Assembly: GCA_964244115.1 (NCBI GenBank)
Contig: CAXTHM010000012.1
Location: 1 to 64,000 of the forward strand
Reading direction: 5' to 3'
Length of the DNA stretch: 64,000 bases
From: CADCWK01 sp964244115
GTDB lineage: Bacteria; Chloroflexota; Chloroflexia; Thermomicrobiales; UBA6265
The position numbers were made by a program, and so were the translations under genes. The first letter of the stretch is position 1. Each line of letters opens with the position of its first letter. Of this stretch, positions 32,995-41,178 are shown piece by piece. Below the pieces are notes generated by a model, which was not told the DNA's origin, did no database searches, and worked only from the letters and a program-made list of their open reading frames with translations.

Positions 32995-33726
32995 ATGAGC
33001 CGACCATCCTCTGGACCCCCGACCGGTCCCAGGCAGCCCGCGTCCGGGTATCCACCCCGACCGGTGCGGCAACAGACCGGGCGGTTCCCGGTGTCAGATT
33101 CGCCCCCGGCCGCTGCCACGTCTACGAGGCCCCGGACGGGCCTTCGACGCTGGCTGCTGCCGGTGCTCGTCTTCCTGCTGCTGGCCGGTCCGGTCCTCGA
33201 ACTGGCCCTCGTCGGGGCGATCTACGTCCAGGCCCGGACCGATCAGGCCCGTCCGGTCGAGGCGATCGTCGTGCTGGGGACGACCCAGTACAACGGCGTC
33301 CCGAGCGAGACGCTGCGGGCCCGGCTGGACCGGGCCGTCGATCTCTACCGCGATGGGATCGCGCCCCTGATCATCGTCACCGGGGGCAACCTGCCCGGAG
33401 ATGTCTACACCGAGGCCGAGACGGGGCAGATGTATCTCGTCTCCGCGGGTGTGCCGGAGCGGGCGATCCTGCTCGAGAACGAGGGGAGCAGTTCCTGGCA
33501 GAGCATGAACGGCGTTGCCGGCATCCTCGCCGCCCGTAACCTCGATCGCATCCTGCTTGTCAGCGACGGCTTCCATCTGCTGCGGCTCAAGATGATGGCC
33601 CGTGATCTCGGCCTGACGGCCTACGCCACCGCCTCGACGGACAGCCCGATCCGCGGCGGCGAGGAGTTCGCCTACGTCGTCCGGGAGGCGCTCGGGATTA
33701 CGGCATTCGTCCTCGGTCGCCGCTGA
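32995..33726 (+). CDS. YdcF/SanA/ElyC-type DUF218 membrane protein
   Basis: The 243-aa protein has a Pro-rich cytoplasmic tail, one membrane helix (about 51-75) and an extracytoplasmic DUF218 domain. AIVVLGTTQYNGVPSETLRARLDRAVDLYR, IIVTGGNLPGD, ENEGSSSWQSMNG and ILLVSDGFHLLRLKMMARDLGL are the typical blocks. Relatives (SanA, ElyC, YdcF) affect envelope integrity and peptidoglycan or lipid-carrier use, but no catalytic role is settled. It is divergent from the unknown gene at 31968 and convergent with the aldo/keto reductase, with a family A element between. Confidence 0.85.
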   Translation: MSRPSSGPPTGPRQPASGYPPRPVRQQTGRFPVSDSPPAAATSTRPRTGLRRWLLPVLVFLLLAGPVLELALVGAIYVQARTDQARPVEAIVVLGTTQYNGVPSETLRARLDRAVDLYRDGIAPLIIVTGGNLPGDVYTEAETGQMYLVSAGVPERAILLENEGSSSWQSMNGVAGILAARNLDRILLVSDGFHLLRLKMMARDLGLTAYATASTDSPIRGGEEFAYVVREALGITAFVLGRR

Positions 33727-33747
33727 CCGGTCGTCGTTCTCGGTAAA

Positions 33748-34124
33748 GCTCTGGTGGCGGAGCAGACCGCTCCCCAGGCCGGGGTGGATCTGGTTCGCTC
33801 ACTCGCCGAAGCGGCTCTCGCCTCGCTGCGGTTCACAGGTGCCCGGAGCGGGGAGCAGAAGTCTCAATCGAGATCGCATACTTACCTCAAACCCACTTCG
33901 GTGTTGGCAACGGGTCAATGCTTCGACATGACGAAAGCCGACACGGCGCCGCATCTCAGCGGTGTCATGTCGGCTTTGCCACGGTCAGTCCGGAATCGAG
34001 GAAACGTGCTGCTCTCCTCTCTGGGCACCTGCGGAGCCGCAGCGCAGCGAGAGCCGCTTCAGCGGGTGAGCGAGCAGGTGAGCCGGAGAGGGGTCGGTGG
34101 AGCGGTCTGCTCCGCCACCAGAGC
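33748..34124. mobile_element. Family A MITE-like element with 26-bp perfect TIRs, copy A4
   Basis: The outermost 26 bases on each side (33748..33773 and 34099..34124) are perfect inverted repeats containing GGTGGCGGAGCAGACCGCTC. Inside, each arm of about 110 bases is a family A core in opposite orientation. A central 150 bases include the hairpin at 33925..33977. No frame encodes a recognisable transposase. It fills the 418-base gap between two convergent genes. A non-autonomous element mobilised in trans is the best interpretation, but target-site duplications are not clear. Confidence 0.65.
33925..33977. terminator. Overlapping alternative hairpins inside A4
   Basis: AAAGCCGACA (33934..33943) pairs perfectly with TGTCGGCTTT (33968..33977), a bidirectional terminator-like stem ending in A and T runs. 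An alternative stem GACATGAC/GTCATGTC (33925..33932 with 33964..33971) shares part of the same 3' arm, so the two exclude each other. The position between convergent genes suits termination. Confidence 0.55.
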
Positions 34125-34144
34125 CCCCTGACTGCGGCCAAACG

Positions 34145-35176
34145 CTAGCTGGCGGCGACCTCGTCGATCTGGGCGAGCTGATCGTCGGTGAAGGCCGGGG
34201 CGTTCAGGGCGGCGACGTTGTCGATCACCTGCGAGGCGCGGCTCGCGCCGATCAGCGCCGTCGTGACCGCGACCGTCCGGGTCGAGCCATCAGCGGCCTG
34301 GACTTCGGCCTGCGGGCGGAGCACCCAGGCCAGAGCCATCTGGGCGAGGGTCTGGCCACGCTCCTTCGCGATCCCGTTCAGCGCGCTGACGCGGCTGCGA
34401 GTCGCATCGTCGATCGCCGATTCCTTGAGGAACTGGCTGTTCCCGCTGGCCCGCGAGTCCGATGGGACGCCGTTGAGATAGCGATCGGTCAGGACCCCCT
34501 GGGCCAGCGGCGAGAAGACGATCGAGCCGATGCCTTCCTCGGTGAGCGCCCGGAATAGACCGGTCGTCTCCGGGTCGCGCCGGAAGATGTTGTAGGACGG
34601 CTGGTGGATCAGCAGCGGCGTGCCGAGCGACCGCATCACGGCCGCCATCTCCCGTGCCCGGTCGGTCGGGTAGTTCGAGATCCCCGCGTAGAGGGCGCGG
34701 CCCGAGCGGACGGCCTGGTCGAGCGCCATGGCCGACTCTTCCAGCGGCGTCTCGTAGTCCGGCCGATGATGGTAGAAGATGTCGACGTAGGGCAGCCCGA
34801 GCCGCTTCAGGCTGGCGTCGAGGCTGGCGAGCAGGTACTTGCGTGAACCGCCGTCGCCGTACGGCCCCTCCCACATGTCGTAGCCGGCCTTGGTGCTGAT
34901 GATGAGTTCATCGCGGAACCCGGCGAAATCCTCGGCGAGGATGCGACCGAAGGCCGTCTCGGCCGAACCCGGCGGCGGGCCGTAGTTGTTGGCCAGGTCG
35001 AAGTGGGTGATGCCGTGGTCGAACGCCGTGCGGACGATCTCCCGGGCGTTCTCGTAGCTCGATCCTCCTCCGAAGTTGTGCCACATCCCCAGCGAGAGGG
35101 CTGGCAGGGTCAGCCCGCTGGTTCCGCAGCGGCGATAGGACATGGTCTTGTAGCGGTCCTGGTTTGGTGTGTACAT
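34145..35176 (-). CDS. Aldo/keto reductase, L-glyceraldehyde-3-phosphate reductase (YghZ/GpR) type
   Basis: The 343-aa protein begins MYTPNQDRYKTMSYRRCGTSGL, as in YghZ relatives. ITHFDLANNYGPPPGSAETAFG (catalytic Asp and Tyr), ELIISTKAGYDMWEGPYG (Lys) and VDIFYHHRPDYETPLEES (His) give the AKR tetrad. The WEGPYG and IFRRDPE blocks are YghZ-specific. Such enzymes detoxify L-glyceraldehyde-3-phosphate and methylglyoxal with NADPH. ATG at 35176 was chosen; an ATG at 35188 adds four residues. It is downstream of tRNA-Leu on the same strand. Confidence 0.92.
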   Translation of the reverse strand: MYTPNQDRYKTMSYRRCGTSGLTLPALSLGMWHNFGGGSSYENAREIVRTAFDHGITHFDLANNYGPPPGSAETAFGRILAEDFAGFRDELIISTKAGYDMWEGPYGDGGSRKYLLASLDASLKRLGLPYVDIFYHHRPDYETPLEESAMALDQAVRSGRALYAGISNYPTDRAREMAAVMRSLGTPLLIHQPSYNIFRRDPETTGLFRALTEEGIGSIVFSPLAQGVLTDRYLNGVPSDSRASGNSQFLKESAIDDATRSRVSALNGIAKERGQTLAQMALAWVLRPQAEVQAADGSTRTVAVTTALIGASRASQVIDNVAALNAPAFTDDQLAQIDEVAAS

Positions 35177-35243
35177 GCTCGCAATCATAGGAGGATCGGG
35201 CGCCGGTCGCCAGACCCCTGATCGTGTTCTTCTCCCCGACGCG

Positions 35244-35282
35244 AAAAACGACCCGACCCGGGGCTGCCGCACCCGGGTCGTC
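35244..35282 (-). terminator. Terminator of tRNA-Leu
   Basis: On the minus strand GACCCGGG, a ten-base loop and CCCGGGTCGGGTC form a strong stem followed by five T. It starts 21 bases past the tRNA 3' end. Confidence 0.75.
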
Positions 35283-35302
35283 ATGCTGGTCGGTCTGGAT
35301 GG

Positions 35303-35386
35303 TGGTACCGGGAGCGGGATTCGAACCCGCACGGGTCTCCCCGGCGCATTTTGAGTGCGCTGCGTCTGCCATTTCGCCACCCCGGC
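35303..35386 (-). tRNA. tRNA-Leu(CAA)
   Basis: The 84-nt RNA has a GCCGGGG/TCCCGGT acceptor stem, a D-arm, an anticodon loop CTCAAAA (anticodon CAA, reading UUG) on a GCGCA/TGCGC stem, and a long class II variable arm. The T-arm is GCGGG-TTCGAAT-CCCGC. Discriminator A is followed by a gene-encoded CCA. An extended -10 TGCTACACT lies upstream at 35410..35418. Confidence 0.97.
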
Positions 35387-35409
35387 GCGGATCACGATCG
35401 GCGCTGCGG

Positions 35410-35418
35410 AGTGTAGCA
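35410..35418 (-). promoter_or_regulatory. Extended -10 promoter candidate for tRNA-Leu
   Basis: TGCTACACT (TGn-TACACT) on the minus strand lies 24 bases before the tRNA 5' end. No -35 was recognised. Confidence 0.4.
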
Positions 35419-35544
35419 GGGTCACTGTCCGTCGGATGTCGGCGATGCGAGGGAGAGTCGACCCGCTCTGCGGCACGAATCCGGCAACACGGTCGCATCA
35501 GGAACGACACCCGCAGCAACGACACTCGAAGGAGGGGATCTCAG

Positions 35545-35826
35545 ATGACCGACCAGAAGACGCTCCCCGTGGCCGAAGTCCGCGTGACGCTTCATTCGCT
35601 GGAGGACGGGGAGGCGGATGTCGCGATCGCGATCGACCCCGACGGCGAGCTCAAGGGCGCCTACGGCGGGGACGAGGAACGGTTCGCCGCCCTCCAGACC
35701 CTGTTCGAGGCGGTTCAGCGTGAGTTGGCCGACGCGCTGGATACCCTCGCCAACGGGGATGACGCCGAGGACGTGGGTGAGGGTGACGCTTCCCTGAACG
35801 GTCGCGGCCCGACCACCGACGACTGA
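35545..35826 (+). CDS. Small acidic protein, 93 aa, unknown
   Basis: MTDQKTLPVAEVRVTLHSLE begins a small soluble acidic protein. A beta-rich first half has VRVTLHSLEDGEADVAIAID, then a helix FAALQTLFEAVQRELADALD and an acidic disordered tail. No family is recognised. AAGGAGGGGATC upstream of the ATG at 35545 is one of the best ribosome-binding sites in the window, which supports expression. A longer frame upstream overlaps tRNA-Leu and is rejected. It precedes the MoxR-type gene on the same strand by about 160 bases. Confidence 0.65.
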   Translation: MTDQKTLPVAEVRVTLHSLEDGEADVAIAIDPDGELKGAYGGDEERFAALQTLFEAVQRELADALDTLANGDDAEDVGEGDASLNGRGPTTDD

Positions 35827-35911
35827 GATCGCGGAGCGAACCGGGCGCATCGCCTTCGTGCGCCATGCACGACCGGCCGATCGTCCGTCCCGCCGCGACA
35901 TCCACTCCGTC

Positions 35912-35920
35912 TGCTACGCT
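35912..35920 (+). promoter_or_regulatory. Extended -10 candidate for the molybdoenzyme maturation operon
   Basis: TGCTACGCT fits TGn-TAnnnT about 70 bases before the MoxR-type gene. A -35 is not evident, so this is tentative. Confidence 0.3.
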
Positions 35921-35988
35921 GACGCGGTTTCGTCCGTTCAACCGGGGCTCCGCGCCTCGACGGTCACACGATGGAGCAGGTCCGCCCG

Positions 35989-36945
35989 ATGTCCATTCCC
36001 ACACCCGCAGGCAACGGCGTCGCCGCCCCCGAGCGCGAGCCGATGGCGGCGTTCTCCAGCGTCGATGAACTCGCCCAGGCACTGGCCGGCGAGAAGTACG
36101 TCACCGACCACGGCCTCGCGACGACCCTCTACCTGACGCTCAAGCTCCAGAAGCCGTTGCTGCTGGAGGGTGAGGCGGGCGTCGGCAAGACCGAGATCGC
36201 CAAGACGCTCTCCAAGATCCTCGACACGCCGCTGATCCGGCTCCAGTGCTACGAGGGGCTGGACGCCGCAAGCGCCATCTATGAATGGGACTACGCCCGA
36301 CAGATGCTCTACCTGCGCTCGCTGGAAGTGTCCGGCGGCGGGCTGGGCGGCGCTCGGGACAACCTGTTCAGCGACCAGTTCCTGCTCAAGCGGCCGCTGC
36401 TCCAGGCGATCGACGCGTCCCACGACCGGGCGCCGATCCTGCTGATCGACGAGGTCGATCGGGCGGACGCCGAGCTGGAAGCGTTCCTGCTCGAACTGCT
36501 GTCGGATTTCCAGGTCACCGTCCCGGAACTCGGGACGATCCGGGCCGAGCACGTCCCGATCGTGATCCTGACCTCCAACCGGACGCGGGAGATCCACGAC
36601 GCGCTCAAGCGGCGCTGCCTCTACTACTGGATCGACTTCCCGACCTTCGACAAGGAGTTCCGCATCCTGGCCGCTCGACTGCCCGAGGTGCCGGATCGGC
36701 TGGCCCGCCAGATCTGCTCGTTCACCCAGGGGCTGCGTGAGGGCGACCTGTTCAAGCCGCCGGGCATGGCCGAGACGCTCGACTGGGCCGGGGCGCTGCT
36801 CGCCCTCGGGACGCAGTCGCTGGCGACGGACGTGGTCAACGACACCCTGGGCGTCATCCTGAAGTACCAGGAGGACGTCGACCGGATCCGTGGGCGCCGG
36901 GCCGAGGAGCTCGTCAAGCTCACGACGGCCCCGAGCGCGAGCTGA
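35989..36945 (+). CDS. MoxR-family AAA+ ATPase, CoxD-like
   Basis: The 318-aa protein has Walker A LLEGEAGVGKTEIAKTLS, Walker B ILLIDEVDRADAELEAFLLE, and sensor region ILTSNRTREIHDALKRRCLYYW. This is the MoxR/CoxD group, which helps assemble the [CuSMoO2] site of CO dehydrogenase in Oligotropha and acts as a metal-cofactor chaperone elsewhere. AGG eight bases before the ATG at 35989 favours this start; an ATG at 35971 adds six residues. The stop overlaps the VWA-protein ATG by one base (TGATG), so the pair is translationally coupled. Confidence 0.92.
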   Translation: MSIPTPAGNGVAAPEREPMAAFSSVDELAQALAGEKYVTDHGLATTLYLTLKLQKPLLLEGEAGVGKTEIAKTLSKILDTPLIRLQCYEGLDAASAIYEWDYARQMLYLRSLEVSGGGLGGARDNLFSDQFLLKRPLLQAIDASHDRAPILLIDEVDRADAELEAFLLELLSDFQVTVPELGTIRAEHVPIVILTSNRTREIHDALKRRCLYYWIDFPTFDKEFRILAARLPEVPDRLARQICSFTQGLREGDLFKPPGMAETLDWAGALLALGTQSLATDVVNDTLGVILKYQEDVDRIRGRRAEELVKLTTAPSAS

Positions 36946-38300
36946 TGGCCGAGCCCCGCCCCGATGACCACGAGGCTCCGACGGTCAGCGCCCGGACCAG
37001 AGCGATGGCCGCCGAGCTGACACGGGGTTGGCCGCCGGCCGAGTCGGTCCGCCCGTCGGCGATCCTCGGCAACCTGATCGTGTTCGCCGAGGACCTGCGG
37101 ATGGTCGGCATCCCGCTCGGCAGCGGCCAACTGATCAACCTGTTCGAGGCCTTCTCGGTCGTCGATCTCGGGAGGCGGCTCGAGGTCTACCACGCGATGC
37201 GGACCAGCGTCGTGACGCGGCCGGAGCACATCCCCCTGTTCGACGACCGGTTCGCGACCTTCTGGGAACGCCTCGGCATCGGTTCCCTGCCCAGCGACGA
37301 GGGCGGCGCGATCGAGATCGACGGCCCGCCGCCGCCGGGATCGAAGGAGGGTCCGCCCAGCGAGAACGAGGACGATTCCGGCGAGGAGGCGCCCGCCGGG
37401 AAGTCGACTGTTGTCGTGGACAGCGACGACACTGATGGCATGGGCGGCGAGATCGATTCCGTCCCCGACGACGTCATGCTGTTCAGCGCGGACGAGTCGC
37501 TCCGCTCCAAGGACTTCGCCCTGCTGACGGACGAGGAGCTGACCGAGGCGCAGCGGTTCATCTCCCAGATGACCTGGAACCTCGGCCGGCGCCAGACCCG
37601 GCGGCTAACCCCGGCGATCAACGGCCAGACCATCGACCAGCGCCGGACCCTCCGCCACGCCCTGCGGCACGGTGGCATCCCGATCGACCTCCGGCACCGC
37701 AAGCGCAAGGAGCGGATGCGCCCCCTGGTCTTGATCTGCGACATCAGCGGCTCGATGGATCGCTATAGCCGGCTGTTGTTGCGCTTCGTCCACGCCCTCG
37801 AACTCGGCCTCGACGCCACTGAGGTCTTCGTCTTCAGCACCCGCCTGACCCGGATCACCCGCGAACTCCGGCGGCGCGACGTCGACACGGCGATCGCCGA
37901 TGTCGTCAACGCCGTCCAGGACTGGTCGGGCGGCACCCGGATCGGTGACGCCATCAAGACCTTCAACTACCTCTGGAGCCGGCGGGTCCTGCGCTCCGGG
38001 GCGACCGTTGTCGTCATCAGCGACGGGTGGGACCGAGGGGACCCGCAGCTTCTCGCCGACGAGATGGCCCGGCTGCAGCGCTCCTGCCGGCGGCTGATCT
38101 GGCTGAACCCGCTGCTCGGGTCGCCGGGTTATCAACCCCTGACGCGCGGGATGAAGGCGGCGCTGCCGTACTGCGACTACTTCCTGCCCGTCCACAACAT
38201 GCAGAGCCTGGAGGCGCTGTCGAAGCTGCTGACGTCGTTCGACGATGAGCCGCCGCTCCGGCAGGCCCGCGGCAAGGCAGCGACGGTGCCTGGACGATGA
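36945..38300 (+). CDS. VWA-domain protein, CoxE-like
   Basis: This 451-aa protein has a variable acidic region (about 115-170) and a C-terminal von Willebrand A domain. LVLICDISGSMDRYSRLLLRF carries the MIDAS DxSxS, and TVVVISDGWDRGDP the later MIDAS Asp. FAEDLRMVGIPLGSGQLINLF at the N-terminus and LTEAQRFISQMTWNLGRRQTRR are typical of CoxE. CoxE works with the MoxR-type ATPase in maturation of molybdenum hydroxylases. The ATPase gene is upstream with a one-base overlap, and the stop shares four bases with the XdhC-type start. Confidence 0.93.
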   Translation: MAEPRPDDHEAPTVSARTRAMAAELTRGWPPAESVRPSAILGNLIVFAEDLRMVGIPLGSGQLINLFEAFSVVDLGRRLEVYHAMRTSVVTRPEHIPLFDDRFATFWERLGIGSLPSDEGGAIEIDGPPPPGSKEGPPSENEDDSGEEAPAGKSTVVVDSDDTDGMGGEIDSVPDDVMLFSADESLRSKDFALLTDEELTEAQRFISQMTWNLGRRQTRRLTPAINGQTIDQRRTLRHALRHGGIPIDLRHRKRKERMRPLVLICDISGSMDRYSRLLLRFVHALELGLDATEVFVFSTRLTRITRELRRRDVDTAIADVVNAVQDWSGGTRIGDAIKTFNYLWSRRVLRSGATVVVISDGWDRGDPQLLADEMARLQRSCRRLIWLNPLLGSPGYQPLTRGMKAALPYCDYFLPVHNMQSLEALSKLLTSFDDEPPLRQARGKAATVPGR

Positions 38301-39157
38301 GCGACGCGACGGGAGAGTCCGGGATGCGCTTGCCAGAAGACGAACCGATCGCCGATGCAAGCCCGACCATTCAGGGTCGGCTCGCGGCCGCGGTTCGGGC
38401 CAACCGACCAGCAGCGACGGCGACGATCCTGACGGGAGAGCGCAGCGGCGAGAAGATGCTGTTCCTGTTGCCGACCCCCGGTGTCCCAGGCGAGACGATC
38501 GAGCGATTCGGGACCTTCGGCGCCGATATGATCGACGCCGAGGCTGAGCGACACGCCGTCGAGCAGGTCGCCTCGGAGCGATCGGCCCGCGTCCGAGTCG
38601 CCGCCGAGGGGGATGGGTTCGACATCTTCGTCGAGGTCTTCCCGCAGCCGCCGACGCTGCTGATCTTCGGCGCGGTCCATGTCGGGCAGGCGCTGGCGAC
38701 CCTTGCCAAGCAGCTCGGCTACTGGGTCGTCATAACTGACGCCCGCGGCGCCCTGGCGACCCAGGAGCGATTCCCGGAGGCCGACCGGATCATCCGGGGC
38801 TGGCCGGACGATGCGCTCGCCCAGGTGCCGATCACGACGACGACCGATATCGCCATCCTGACGCATGACCCGAAGTTCGACGAGCCCGCCATCATCGGCT
38901 CGCTGGCGACACCGGCCCGGTATATCGGCGCGATCGGCAGCCGGAATACGAACGAGGACCGGCGCAAGCGGCTAGCCGAAGCAGGCGTCTCCGAGGCGGA
39001 CATCGCCCGGCTCCACGGGCCGATCGGTCTCAACATCGGCGCCGAGTCGCCCGAGGAGATGGCGGTCGCGATCATGGCCGAGATCATCGCGGCCCGCCGT
39101 GGCCGGCCGGGCGGCAGTCTCCGCTCGGCGACCGGCCGCATCCGCAATGAGTCCTGA
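38297..39157 (+). CDS. XdhC/CoxI-family molybdenum-cofactor insertion protein
   Basis: The 286-aa protein combines an N-terminal XdhC/CoxI domain with a C-terminal Rossmann domain. PTLLIFGAVHVGQALATLAKQLGYWVVITDARG is the signature nucleotide-binding start. YIGAIGSRNTNEDRRKRLAE and LHGPIGLNIGAESPEEMAVAIMAEI are diagnostic. XdhC-type proteins sulfurylate and insert Moco into xanthine-dehydrogenase-like enzymes. Its ATG overlaps the CoxE-like stop (ATGA). It sits six bases before the MocA-like gene. Confidence 0.94.
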   Translation: MSDATGESGMRLPEDEPIADASPTIQGRLAAAVRANRPAATATILTGERSGEKMLFLLPTPGVPGETIERFGTFGADMIDAEAERHAVEQVASERSARVRVAAEGDGFDIFVEVFPQPPTLLIFGAVHVGQALATLAKQLGYWVVITDARGALATQERFPEADRIIRGWPDDALAQVPITTTTDIAILTHDPKFDEPAIIGSLATPARYIGAIGSRNTNEDRRKRLAEAGVSEADIARLHGPIGLNIGAESPEEMAVAIMAEIIAARRGRPGGSLRSATGRIRNES

Positions 39158-39163
39158 ACGCCG

Positions 39164-39793
39164 ATGAGCCACGTCACCACGGACTCCGTCTGGGCGGTCG
39201 TCCTTGCCGCCGGGACGTCCAGCCGGCTCGGGCAGCCCAAGCAGCTTCTCGACCTCGACGGCGAGCCGGTCCTGAACCACGTCCTCCGGGCAACGGCGAT
39301 GTCCGAGCTCGGCGGCACCGTGCTGGTCCTCGGGCATCAGGCGACCGAGATCGGGTCGGCCATCGGCGACTTCGGGCAGGTGGCAGTGGTCAACCCGGCC
39401 TACGCCGAGGGCCAGAGCACCAGCCTCAGGGTGGGGATTGGTGCTCTGCCAGCCGACGCATCGGCGGCGGTCGTCCTGCTCGGCGACCAGCCGCTCGTCA
39501 CCCCGGCCCTGATCGATCGCGTCGTGGCGACGTTCATCGAGCGAGGCTCCACCGACCGCTTCGTGCAGACCCGATACGGCGACACGTCCGCGCCGCCTGT
39601 GCTGATCGGCCGGGCCTGGTTCGCCAGTCTGGGCGGCATCAGCGGCGATCAGGGCGCCCGTGAGCTGATCCGCGAGCATCGTGGCAAGGTCAATGTCGTC
39701 GAGAGCGATCAGGACCGCCCGCTCGATATCGACACGATGGCGGACTACCGGGAACTGCTCCGGCGGTTTGGCAACGGCGGCGAACGTGCGTAG
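39164..39793 (+). CDS. MocA-like molybdenum cofactor nucleotidyltransferase
   Basis: The 209-aa protein begins with VWAVVLAAGTSSRLGQPKQLL, the LAAGxSxRxGxPKxL NTP-binding loop of MobA/MocA enzymes. VVLLGDQPLVTPALI holds the metal Asp, and RYGDTSAPPVLIGRAWFASL the acceptor loop. MocA makes molybdopterin cytosine dinucleotide, the cofactor form used by CO and xanthine dehydrogenases. Cytidylyl rather than guanylyl transfer is inferred from the association with CoxD/E and XdhC. It is last of four tightly packed genes. Confidence 0.9.
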   Translation: MSHVTTDSVWAVVLAAGTSSRLGQPKQLLDLDGEPVLNHVLRATAMSELGGTVLVLGHQATEIGSAIGDFGQVAVVNPAYAEGQSTSLRVGIGALPADASAAVVLLGDQPLVTPALIDRVVATFIERGSTDRFVQTRYGDTSAPPVLIGRAWFASLGGISGDQGARELIREHRGKVNVVESDQDRPLDIDTMADYRELLRRFGNGGERA

Positions 39794-40002
39794 GGGACTC
39801 GACGGGGTGGGACGACGCTGTGACGGTGTGCATCACCTTGGCGGCCAGAGGGGTACAAATACTCCGGAACACTTTATGATTGGGTTCGTCGTCGTATCGC
39901 GCCCGATGGCTCCGGGCGGCTGGATCAGACACCCGAACAGCGCCAACTCCACGGATCGTCCGGATTCACCGACGGCTGGCAACCAGGAACAGGGGATGTG
40001 AC

Positions 40003-40497
40003 GTGGACAATGGACCCCGCGGACCGATTCTTGGCGGGATCACCGCCATCATCCTCGGTCTCGCCACGGCGTTCTTCTGGTACTACCGGAACGGTGACGA
40101 CTTCTACAAGCCCGACTACACGACGACCAGATACCAGTTCATCCTCGAACTGAATGCCTTCGAGATCACCCTCGTCGGTCTGGCGCTGACGCTCGGCGTC
40201 TACTCCGCCATCGGCCTCTTCTCCTACTTCCTCGATGGGCCGCAGGTCCATATCGGCCGGTCCGGACCGCAACTGACCGATGGCACCGCGGCCGCCCTCG
40301 GGATCTTCAGCGTCCTGACCGCTATCTGCGCCGTGGTCTTCGCGATCGGTGTCGTCCAGGACTGGGGTCGCGAGGTGATGGGCCTGTCGATCGGGCTCGG
40401 CTTCGTCTTCGCCGCCTTCGTCCTCGGCTTCTTCAAGCAGGGATTCGTCGGCGAGGAAGGCCGCTTTGACGATCGCGAAGACGGCATCCCCTGGTAG
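40003..40497 (+). CDS. Unknown membrane protein upstream of Rieske and cytochrome b
   Basis: The 164-aa protein has four hydrophobic stretches (about 9-28, 52-72, 92-112 and 122-142) separated by charged loops. ILGGITAIILGLATAFFWYY is the first. YQFILELNAFEITLVGLALTLGVYS and a short DRED tail follow. I know no family for it. GTG at 40003 has AGGGGA upstream; an ATG at 39880 would add a non-hydrophobic leader. The Rieske gene follows by 55 bases, so it may be an accessory subunit of the quinol oxidising complex. That is inference from position. Confidence 0.7.
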   Translation: MDNGPRGPILGGITAIILGLATAFFWYYRNGDDFYKPDYTTTRYQFILELNAFEITLVGLALTLGVYSAIGLFSYFLDGPQVHIGRSGPQLTDGTAAALGIFSVLTAICAVVFAIGVVQDWGREVMGLSIGLGFVFAAFVLGFFKQGFVGEEGRFDDREDGIPW

Positions 40498-40552
40498 CCA
40501 CTTTTCCTAGAAACGCCAGAAACCCCATGATTCTCGACAGGAGCGTTCCCCG

Positions 40553-41161
40553 ATGACTTCTCATCAGACACCGAGTGGGCCGGGACCGATCGGCCTCACC
40601 CGTCCCGATCAGGGACAGGTCAGTCCGTTGACGCCGCAGCAGCAGAAGGCGCTCGGTAACCGGCGCCGCTTCCTCCAGGCCACCGTCGGCGGCAGCCTCG
40701 CGGCGATTGGCGTCGCTTTCGCCTTCCCCGTCCTCGCGCTCAAGGCGATCACCCAGTACACGGACGACGTCGCGGAAGGTGATGTCATCGGGGACGCGGG
40801 CAGCAACACCCCGCTCGACATCGCCACGTTCGCCGTCAACACGGCGGCCTACGCGGGTCCGCTCGGCAAGCCGGGCCAGTCCAACCCGAACAAGCTGGAG
40901 ATCGTCAGAGTCGGCGAGGCGGGGACGGCCGAGGATTTTCGAGCGTACAACCAGATCTGCACGCATCTCGGCTGCTCGGTCCTGCCGACGTTGAACGAGC
41001 AGAACAACATCCACTGCCCGTGTCATGGGAGCGTCTTCGCCTCGGATGATGGCTCGGTTCTCGCCGGACCGGCACCGCGGCCACTGCCCTCCATCCCCGT
41101 TGCGCTCGACGATCAGGGCCGGCTCGTGATCGCCGGCGAATACAACGCCGAACTCGGCTAG
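40553..41161 (+). CDS. qcrA: Rieske [2Fe-2S] iron-sulfur protein of a bc-type complex
   Basis: The 202-aa protein has a twin-arginine anchor, NRRRFLQATVGGSLAAIGVA (about 36-55). The Rieske cluster motifs are CTHLGCSVLP and CPCHGSVF, each giving Cys and His ligands and the disulfide Cys. It accepts electrons from quinol at the Qo site of cytochrome b and passes them to a c-type cytochrome. The Tat signal means folded export, for which tatC is present at 52 kb. The cytochrome b gene starts 17 bases after its stop. Confidence 0.94.
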   Translation: MTSHQTPSGPGPIGLTRPDQGQVSPLTPQQQKALGNRRRFLQATVGGSLAAIGVAFAFPVLALKAITQYTDDVAEGDVIGDAGSNTPLDIATFAVNTAAYAGPLGKPGQSNPNKLEIVRVGEAGTAEDFRAYNQICTHLGCSVLPTLNEQNNIHCPCHGSVFASDDGSVLAGPAPRPLPSIPVALDDQGRLVIAGEYNAELG

Positions 41162-41178
41162 GTCGAAGGGGGATCGGG

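Noticed and set aside
35224..35544. Upstream extension of the 93-aa acidic protein through the tRNA-Leu region
   Set aside because: The extension would be antisense to a complete tRNA gene, and a strong ribosome-binding site precedes the ATG at 35545.
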